Source: MFD02979-c5 sp963705385 (GTDB lineage: Bacteria; Bacteroidota; Bacteroidia; Cytophagales; Amoebophilaceae). Taken from it: a DNA stretch of 64,000 nucleotides. Positions 57,901 to 64,000 of this stretch are shown piece after piece; within the stretch, counting starts at the first letter, position 1, and each line of letters starts with the position of its first letter. Location of the stretch: NCBI GenBank assembly GCA_963705385.1, contig OY970075.1, positions 248,001 through 312,000 of the forward strand, in the 5' to 3' direction. Below the pieces are notes generated by a model. That model searched no databases, was not told where the DNA came from, and saw nothing but the letters and a program-made list of their open reading frames with translations. Made by a program: the position numbers and the translations under genes.

Positions 57901-59592
57901 CTAGGCGCCCTGCTGGGCCAGCTGGTTCATTGTTTCCTCTTTGAGTGCCCTGCGTAGGGTTTTGCCTACATTAGATTTGGGTAAATTGTTTCTGAACTCA
58001 ACGTATTTAGGCACTTTGTATTTGGTCAACCTTTCTTTGCAGTGAGCAATAATTTCTTCTTTGGTCAAAGTAAGGTCTTTTTTAACAACAAATACCTTGA
58101 TGGCTTCTCTAAAGCCTTTGTCTGGTACACCTATGGCACCTACTTCTAATACCTTGGGATGTGCGCTCACTACGTTTTCTATCTCATTAGGATATACATT
58201 AAAGCCAGATACGTTGATTACCTCTTTTTTGCGGTCAACAATTTTAATGACTCCTTTCTCGTCCATTACAGCTACATCGCCTGTTTGTAGCCAGCCCTCC
58301 ATAAAAACTTGCGCTGTTTCTAAGGGTTGCTGCCAGTATTCTTTCATTACCTGAGGCCCTTTGACAAGGAGATTGCCAGGCTCGCCATAGGCAACTTCTT
58401 TACCCCTATCATCTACTATCTTTACTACAGTACTGGGTAGAGGAACGCCAACGGTGCCTAGGGAGTGGCTACCATCAAGCAAATTACAAGTCACTACAGG
58501 CGAGGCTTCTGTAAGCCCATAACCTTCTATAAGTGGGGTTTTGGTTACTTCCTCCCATTGTTTTGCGATCACTTCTTGCAGGGCAACCCCTCCGGATACA
58601 GTAGTCTTGAGGTGAGAGAAGTCAAGGGTTGCAAATTCTTTTTGCACTAACAGGCTGTTGAATAATGTGTTGACGCCTGTAATCACTGTAAAACGGTGCT
58701 TGTGCAGCTCTTTAATGAAGCCTTGTACATTTTTGGGGTTAGTAATAAGTACATTCTTAGCTCCTAACCTAATCATCGCTAGCAAGTTGACGATCAGAGA
58801 AAAAATGTGATAGAGTGGTAGTGGGGTTATGATTATTTCTTCCTTCTCCTTTAGTTTCACTAGCATAAAAGCCCTCATCTGCTCTATGTTAGCCACGATG
58901 TTTTGATGTGTTAGGACAGCTCCTTTGTATATGCCTGTTGTGCCGCCTGTGTATTGCAGGAAAGCTGTCTGATCTCTCTGGGGAGCTACCCTATTGAAAT
59001 TTGCTCTTTTCCCTATTTTTAGCGCCTTTTTCAGGGATATGGAATGAGGTAAATGGTAAGGCGGCACAAGTTTTTTGATATGTTTAATAGTAAAATTGAC
59101 TGCACGGCTCTTCAGGTTGCTTAGTAGGTCTCCTACTTCAGTAATGATGACTGTTTGTATAGAGGTTTTAGACAACACTTTCTCCAAATTGTGGGCAAAG
59201 TTGGCTAAGATGATAATAGCTTTGGCCTTTGAATCTTGGAGTTGGTACTCCATTTCATAGGGAGTGTACAATGGGTTCACATTGATGGCTACCATGCCTG
59301 CCCTAAGTATACCCAACATCGTTATAGGGTACTGCAGTAGGTTAGGGAGCTGAATAGCTACATGGTCACCTGGTTGTAGGCCAGTATGGTTTTGTAGGTA
59401 AGCAGCAAAAGCTTTTGAAAGCCTGTCTACTTCTTGGTAGCTCAGTATTTTTCCCATATTCTGATACATGGGCAAACCATAGTATTGCTCAAAGGAATCC
59501 TCTAGCAAATCGATAAGAGATCCGTAGCGGCTAAGATCAATGGTAGAGGGCACGGACGGAGGATAGTTTTGCAACCAGGGATAATTTCCCAT
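57901..59592 (-). CDS. fadD: Long-chain-fatty-acid-CoA ligase
   Basis: 563 residues of the AMP-forming acyl-CoA synthetase family. It activates fatty acids with ATP and CoA. The AMP-binding motif appears as LQYTGGTTGIYKGAVLTH, then EGYGLTEASPVVTCN, and the C-terminal segment WLQTGDVAVMDEKG with KIVDRKKEVINVSGFNVYP and the catalytic lysine near KSNVGKTLRR. Length and order fit FadD. Use of host or own fatty acids is the likely role; the symbol reflects the family, not proven substrate range. Confidence 0.88.
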   Translation of the reverse strand: MGNYPWLQNYPPSVPSTIDLSRYGSLIDLLEDSFEQYYGLPMYQNMGKILSYQEVDRLSKAFAAYLQNHTGLQPGDHVAIQLPNLLQYPITMLGILRAGMVAINVNPLYTPYEMEYQLQDSKAKAIIILANFAHNLEKVLSKTSIQTVIITEVGDLLSNLKSRAVNFTIKHIKKLVPPYHLPHSISLKKALKIGKRANFNRVAPQRDQTAFLQYTGGTTGIYKGAVLTHQNIVANIEQMRAFMLVKLKEKEEIIITPLPLYHIFSLIVNLLAMIRLGAKNVLITNPKNVQGFIKELHKHRFTVITGVNTLFNSLLVQKEFATLDFSHLKTTVSGGVALQEVIAKQWEEVTKTPLIEGYGLTEASPVVTCNLLDGSHSLGTVGVPLPSTVVKIVDDRGKEVAYGEPGNLLVKGPQVMKEYWQQPLETAQVFMEGWLQTGDVAVMDEKGVIKIVDRKKEVINVSGFNVYPNEIENVVSAHPKVLEVGAIGVPDKGFREAIKVFVVKKDLTLTKEEIIAHCKERLTKYKVPKYVEFRNNLPKSNVGKTLRRALKEETMNQLAQQGA

Positions 59593-59779
59593 ACTTGAGG
59601 TATATTTTGACTATACAAACATTAGTTGAGCCCAAAGGCGTGGACATGAAGCAGACAAATATAGGTAAATTAGTGTTGATGATTTGGTAAGCAGTGTAGG
59701 AATCATTGGCTCATGGGCTATCCACAATAAAAAGCCAAGAGTGGTCAACAAACCATATCCTCTGTAAACAACGGTATGT

Positions 59780-60456
59780 ATGAGCATTTGCCGCAAGGTT
59801 TTGTGTATCTCTCTGATATTGATCCAACCATATAACAGGAGGTTTGGTACGCAGGCACGCACAATTTTGTTACAGGCCAATCGAAGGCTATGAAAGCGCT
59901 GCGGTGATCCTTACTGAAGGTGCTGCCAAGGCGTTATAGCAGCACAAGCTTCTTTGAAAAATCATCTCATGGTCAATTGGAGCTCAAAGTCTATGATGAT
60001 TACCGCCCACAGCGGGCCCTAGACGTATTCTGGCGTTGGGCGTAGGACGCCACTGATCAAAAGATGAAAAGAAAAAAGAATCTTATCCTAACACAGCAGA
60101 TAAGAATGAGCTTTTCATCTAAGAATACATTGCAAAACAACCTGGACATTCAAGAGAAAGCACCTTAGACTTGACAATCGCGGCTACAGGCCATAAAAAT
60201 GGGGTGGACCCTTCTGAGAAGCCACAAAACAGTTGGATGCTGGATAACAGTATAGATATGAGCTCTCCCTTTGATCTTTTCGATACGTTATCTCACCATG
60301 AAAACAAAAGATCAACGAGCAGGCCCAGAAAATAAGAAATTGCTCAGAGACTTGATGGTAGCCCATGGCTTTGTACCTCACAGAAAGGAGTGGTGGCACT
60401 TCACACTCAAAGATGAGTCTTTCCCTAACACTTACTTTGACTTTTCTGTGCGGTAA
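59780..60456 (+). pseudogene. D-alanyl-D-alanine dipeptidase (DdpX/VanX-type), dead
   Basis: Broken plus-strand frames give LPQGFVYLSDIDPTI, THNFV, then PIEGYESAAVILTEGAAKAL, the distorted catalytic region, EYIAKQPGHSRESTLDLTIA (the SRGS metal site is changed to SRES), SSPFDLFDTLSHHE, and at the end LLRDLMVAHGFVPHRKEWWH followed by FTLKDESFPNTYFDF, the conserved metal/catalytic C-terminus of VanX-like peptidases. Many stops and frameshifts. The enzyme recycled D-Ala-D-Ala from peptidoglycan in the cell's ancestors. Confidence 0.85.
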
Positions 60457-60469
60457 GGGGAGTAAAGAG

Positions 60470-60868
60470 TTAACTAGCTATGGTGGCTTGTATTTGGGCT
60501 GCTATTTTAATGAGTTCCTCTTGGCTCAGCTGTAGTTTGGGCTTTTTGAAATCAATGTCGTAAATATCATTGAGAGGGATGAGGTGCACGTGCGTATGAG
60601 GTACTTCAAGGCCTACCACTGCCATTCCTATCCGCAAGCAAGGCACTACCTTTTGGATGCCTGTTGCTACTCTCTTTGCAAAAAGTATGAGCCCGCTGAG
60701 CGTTGTGTCATCTAGTTCAAACAAATAATCTACTTCTTTTTTAGGAACTACTAGGGTATGGCCTACAGCAATGGGGTGAATATCTAAAAAAGCGATGTAG
60801 GCTGCTTCTTCAGCAACAATATGGCTTTTAATCTCTCTGTTAATGATCTTCGTAAATATGCTTGACAT
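60470..60868 (-). CDS. HIT-family protein
   Basis: 132 residues. Histidine-triad nucleotide hydrolase/transferase of the Hint type. The triad motif is HTHVHLIPL, and the N-terminal SIFTKIINREI matches the family. The start is placed at 60868; 21 further codons are open upstream. Small proteins of this type cleave adenosine phosphoramidates in the cytosol. greA lies upstream on the same strand, a common Bacteroidota order. Confidence 0.88.
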   Translation of the reverse strand: MSSIFTKIINREIKSHIVAEEAAYIAFLDIHPIAVGHTLVVPKKEVDYLFELDDTTLSGLILFAKRVATGIQKVVPCLRIGMAVVGLEVPHTHVHLIPLNDIYDIDFKKPKLQLSQEELIKIAAQIQATIAS

Positions 60869-61085
60869 GTTCAGTGATGCTTGTTTGCAGATTATGGTTG
60901 AGTCTCCTTTGGCCTGGGTAGCTACTCTCAATTAATTCATCTTATGCAGTAAGCTCTTACTAGAGCTAAAATCAAGATATTTGAGGCTCCTCTCCTGCGA
61001 GGGAGGGGCAGGGGTGGTCAAATATATAATCTATTGACCATCAAATTGCTGTGTTGCCTCATGCAGGCCATGTGTAGCGCAAAGT

Positions 61086-61559
61086 TCACAGCCCAATTTC
61101 AAGGATTTCGAATTCTAGCTTCCCAGAAGGAGCATCAACAGTCGCTACCTCTCCTACTTTTTTCCCAAGCAGCCCTTTGCCAATAGGAGATCCAACAGAT
61201 ATTTTCCCTACTTTGAGGTCTGCTTCTTCCTCAGCAACAATGGTGTAAGTGAACATTTGTCCTTGCTTTTTATGCTTGATTCTCACCTTAGCTAAGATGG
61301 AGACTTGCGAAGTATCAATGTCAGCTTCAGAAATTACACGGGCATTGGCAAGCGTGTGCTCCAGCTTACCAATTTTCATTTCCAGAAGTCCCTGTGCTTC
61401 TTTGGCAGCATCATACTCAGCATTCTCACTCAAATCACCTTTATCTCTAGCCTCTGCTAGCTGTGCAGCGATCTTTGCCCTTTCCTGAGTCTTTAACCTA
61501 TGCAACTCCCCTTGGAGTTGTTTTAGTCCTCCTGCAGTATAATAGGATATCTTTTCCAT
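61086..61559 (-). CDS. greA: Transcription elongation factor GreA
   Basis: 157 residues. The N-terminal coiled coil (LKQLQGELHRLKTQERAKIA, ARDKGDLSENAEYDAAKE) carries the conserved acidic tip D..E that reaches into the RNA polymerase secondary channel; the C-terminal FKBP-like domain has VGSPIGKGLLGKKVGEVATV. It stimulates cleavage of backtracked RNA. Confidence 0.96.
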   Translation of the reverse strand: MEKISYYTAGGLKQLQGELHRLKTQERAKIAAQLAEARDKGDLSENAEYDAAKEAQGLLEMKIGKLEHTLANARVISEADIDTSQVSILAKVRIKHKKQGQMFTYTIVAEEEADLKVGKISVGSPIGKGLLGKKVGEVATVDAPSGKLEFEILEIGL

Positions 61560-61746
61560 GGCTATATAGATTAGTATAATTGTTTTTCTTAAGGTTCTGT
61601 ATTTATAGAAGTATGCAAAAAAAGTGATAGCACTAAAGAGCAGCTAGCTCACTTTAGTACGTATTACAAAAAAAATTGGTACCTACACTATCGGTATTGT
61701 GTAAGCTAGTTTTAGGAAGCTACGCTATTAGCTGGCTACAGATTTT

Positions 61747-61908
61747 TTATTGACCAGTAAGAAGTAGTAATGCAAAAGCTCCAACAACAAGCCAAAATTT
61801 ATGAATATTCAATGCAGGAATCATTACAAATTGCAGGTGCATCCCCAATGACAGCAGTACAATGACCATAGCAATGAACTTTAGTATCAACCTTGTTTTT
61901 TGACTCAT
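61747..61908 (-). CDS. Small hydrophobic membrane protein
   Basis: 53 residues from the ATG at 61908: a basic start MSQKTRLILKF and then two hydrophobic segments (VIVLLSLGMHLQFVMIPAL and WLVVGAFALLLLTG). A longer frame starts at 62007 and overlaps the Sua5 gene, which is less likely. Two-helix proteins of this type occur in Bacteroidota. A function is unknown. Confidence 0.55.
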   Translation of the reverse strand: MSQKTRLILKFIAMVIVLLSLGMHLQFVMIPALNIHKFWLVVGAFALLLLTGQ

Positions 61909-61996
61909 ACGTTTGATCTTTATCTCCCTGTCCCAATATAAGCAAGTTAAGCTTTCGCCAAAAGCAGTGCAAATTTCTCCTAAACAGTAAGACGCA

Positions 61997-62962
61997 GTGG
62001 CTATCATAGGTTTAGATATTTCTCATGCCCAACAGCTTTTAGAAGCCGGTGGAGTAGTGGCTATCCCCACAGAAACAGTCTATGGCTTGGCAGGTAATGC
62101 CTACAGTGAAGAAGCAGTCCTGAAAATTTTTCATATCAAGCAAAGACCTAGCTTTGACCCTCTGATTGTGCATGCTAGTAGCATAGAGGCGATACAAGAT
62201 TTTGTAGCGCGATTCCCTGTCAAAGCCTTACAGCTAGCGCAAAACTTTTGGCCTGGACCTTTGACTTTAGTACTCGAGAAGCAACCTATTATCCCCGATA
62301 TTGTTACTTCAGGCTTGTCAAGCGTAGGCGTTAGGATCCCACAACATGACCTGACATGCCAGTTGCTCCAAAAGCTTTCTTTTCCTGTAGCAGCGCCCAG
62401 TGCCAATCCTTTTGGTTACATCAGTCCTACCATTCCGATGCACGTTCAGGACCAGCTAGGGGATCAAATTCCCTATATTCTGGACGGAGGGGCTTGTACC
62501 ATAGGTATCGAGTCTACCATCGTTGGTTTTGAAGAAGAACAACCTGTTATCTATCGACTGGGCGGGATAAGTGTAGAAGCCATTGAGCAGGTAGTAGGGC
62601 CTGTCACTGTGGCCAATCAGCTGACCTGCCATCCAAAGGCACCTGGTACGCTGGAGAGCCATTATGCTCCTCAAAAGCCCCTGGTGGTAGGTTCGCTTCC
62701 AGTCCTGCTTGCAAAGCATGGCTGCCAAAACATAGGTATCCTTGCCTTTGATCAGCATTACGCTAACGTCAGCCCTAGCTATCAAGTGATGCTTGCACCT
62801 ACTGGCAGCTTGGACGAGGCTGCCAAAAATCTTTTTGCTGCACTCAGATCGCTTGATGCATTGCCTGTTAATATTATCTTGGCAACCTTTGTTCCTGATA
62901 TAGGCATTGGCAGGGCCATCAATGATCGGCTTAAGAGAGCAGCAGCCCACCCAGTAGTTTAA
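61997..62962 (+). CDS. L-threonylcarbamoyladenylate synthase (Sua5 type)
   Basis: 321 residues. It makes threonylcarbamoyl-AMP for the t6A modification of tRNAs that read ANN codons. The YrdC domain is N-terminal (IPTETVYGLAGNAYSEEAV, KQRPSFDPLIVH, WPGPLTLVLEK, PVAAPSANPFG). A C-terminal Sua5 domain follows the linker with GTLESHYAPQKPL, so this is the long form, unlike the short TsaC. GTG start at 61997. Confidence 0.93.
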   Translation: MAIIGLDISHAQQLLEAGGVVAIPTETVYGLAGNAYSEEAVLKIFHIKQRPSFDPLIVHASSIEAIQDFVARFPVKALQLAQNFWPGPLTLVLEKQPIIPDIVTSGLSSVGVRIPQHDLTCQLLQKLSFPVAAPSANPFGYISPTIPMHVQDQLGDQIPYILDGGACTIGIESTIVGFEEEQPVIYRLGGISVEAIEQVVGPVTVANQLTCHPKAPGTLESHYAPQKPLVVGSLPVLLAKHGCQNIGILAFDQHYANVSPSYQVMLAPTGSLDEAAKNLFAALRSLDALPVNIILATFVPDIGIGRAINDRLKRAAAHPVV

Positions 62963-63212
62963 TAATTCAAATCAAGTCTTTCATTTTCTGTTTGGTTATT
63001 GGCTCAATCAGTGGTTTAACCCATTCTTTTTTCCTTAAATAACATTTGCTTTGTGAGCCTGCGAAAAGCCTTACCAGTTAATCGCAGAAGCTACAGGAAG
63101 CGCCCGTATGAGATGATGTACAATACTTAGCAGCATAAGTTCATGAGGCGATTGAGGTATAAAAATTACCTAGAGGTCTGTTCGTGGCCTCAGTCAGTAA
63201 ACAAATAATCTT
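62963..63212. other. Gap between the Sua5 gene and pgk
   Basis: About 250 bp, AT-rich, with no recognised gene. It probably holds the pgk promoter. Confidence 0.35.
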
Positions 63213-64000
63213 GTGATACGATACGTTCAGGAATATAACTTCAAGGATAAAAAGGCTCTGATTAGAGTAGACTTTAACGTTCCTTTAAATGACAATTTTT
63301 GTGTTGTAGACGATACTAGAATCACTAGAGCTGTCCCTACCATTCACAAGGTACTCAATGACGGTGGAGCTGTCATGCTTATGTCCCACTTAGGAAGGCC
63401 TAAGCAAGGATATGAAGCGCGTTTTTCCCTACAATACCTTATTCCTCATCTGATCCAAAGCTTAGGGGTTGAGGTAGCTTTTGCTTCTAGCTGTACAGGT
63501 ACTGCTACACAAGCACAAGCCAAGCATCTTCAACCAGGCCAAGTACTGCTTTTGGAAAATTTGCGGTTCCATGCCGGAGAAGTAACAGGCGATCCTGGCT
63601 TTGCACAGGAGCTCGCTGCTTTGGGCGATGTATATGTCAATGATGCTTTTGGCACTGCGCATCGGGCGCATGCTTCTACGGTCGTTGTAGCCCAATACTT
63701 TGAGGATAAGCTAGCAGGGTACCTCATGCAAGAAGAATTAGCAAATGCTGATAGGCTACTGCAGGATACGCAAAAACCTTTTACCGCTATCATAGGTGGT
63801 ACGAAAATTTCAGATAAGATCAAGCCTATTGAGCAATTGCTGAACCAGGTAGACTATTTGCTTGTAGGGGGAGGTGTGGCCAATACGTTTCAAAAAGCTT
63901 TAGGGAGATCAGTAAGTACTCTTCGGCTCGAGCATGACGAGCTGAACTTGGCCTACCAGTTGGCAGCAAAAGCCCAGCAAAAGGGTGTGCAGTTGGTGTT
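63213..64000 (+). CDS. pgk: Phosphoglycerate kinase, 5' part (runs off the window)
   Basis: The frame from GTG at 63213 stays open to the end of the window, about 262 codons. Family blocks in order: KKALIRVDFNVPL, DDTRITRAVPTI, MLMSHLGRPK, LLLENLRFHAGEVTGD, YVNDAFGTAHRAHAST, GYLMQEELANAD and FTAIIGGTKISDKI. The enzyme makes ATP from 1,3-bisphosphoglycerate in glycolysis. The nucleotide-binding C-terminal half lies outside. Confidence 0.95.
   Translation, partial: MIRYVQEYNFKDKKALIRVDFNVPLNDNFCVVDDTRITRAVPTIHKVLNDGGAVMLMSHLGRPKQGYEARFSLQYLIPHLIQSLGVEVAFASSCTGTATQAQAKHLQPGQVLLLENLRFHAGEVTGDPGFAQELAALGDVYVNDAFGTAHRAHASTVVVAQYFEDKLAGYLMQEELANADRLLQDTQKPFTAIIGGTKISDKIKPIEQLLNQVDYLLVGGGVANTFQKALGRSVSTLRLEHDELNLAYQLAAKAQQKGVQLV

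Noticed and set aside
60970..61020. Terminator for greA/HIT
   Set aside because: The G-rich stretch near GAGGGAGGGGCAGGGG gives only a poor stem and no T run on the right side.
61747..62007. Longer version of the small membrane protein starting at 62007
   Set aside because: It would overlap the start of the Sua5 gene, and the extra residues are not hydrophobic or signal-like; the ATG at 61908 is more natural.

Overview
The window looks like a piece of chromosome from a host-associated member of the Bacteroidota (Cytophagales), most like the Amoebophilus/Cardinium group. The evidence is the Bacteroidota-specific gene order parA-parB-DUF5683-dapB, a DUF6452/DUF6048 pair, a PorE-type OmpA protein, lipoproteins with Cys lipoboxes, very large TPR and ankyrin-like proteins, many decayed insertion sequences and several pseudogenes with ordinary housekeeping genes between them. 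The genus is an inference. No rRNA, CRISPR array or prophage was seen.

Layout. 1-3990: end of a TPR/ankyrin-like protein that begins before the window. 4120-9783: esterase, PBP4-type carboxypeptidase, asd and groES-groEL. 9910-10732: decayed IS5-type element. 10748-14514: metal hydrolase, parA, parB, DUF5683 and dapB, followed by a second IS at 14518-15188. 15202-21018: ZIP transporter, PorE-like OmpA protein, recA and gpmI. 21555-42200: accessory island. It holds a 2.1-kaa lipoprotein with a nucleotidyltransferase-like domain and TPRs, IS wreckage, tRNA remains, two proteins with the order lipase, NB-ARC, TPR (one frameshifted), unknown lipoproteins and a decayed TPR gene. 42397-52923: YtxH protein, lysS, prfB with its programmed frameshift, a lone nuoD, a dead glutaminyl-cyclase-like gene, an ABC-F ATPase, dCMP deaminase, a YfcE-type phosphodiesterase and TatD. 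53367-54176: second copy of the first IS. 54260-64000: unknown lipoprotein, M42 peptidase, DUF6048/DUF6452, acyl-CoA ligase, dead D-Ala-D-Ala dipeptidase, HIT protein, greA, a small membrane protein, a Sua5-type gene and the start of pgk.

How the genes fit together. asd and dapB (diaminopimelate/lysine) plus the PBP4 homologue suggest retained peptidoglycan metabolism, while the recycling-type D-Ala-D-Ala dipeptidase is lost. gpmI and pgk belong to lower glycolysis. The island is the most unusual part. Its intact proteins carry export signals and combine enzyme domains (class 3 lipase, or polymerase-beta-type nucleotidyltransferase) with long kinesin-light-chain-type TPR arrays. The lipase proteins also carry an NB-ARC/STAND ATPase, giving the same domain order as NLR-type sensors but in exported proteins. 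A role at the host interface is inferred, not shown.
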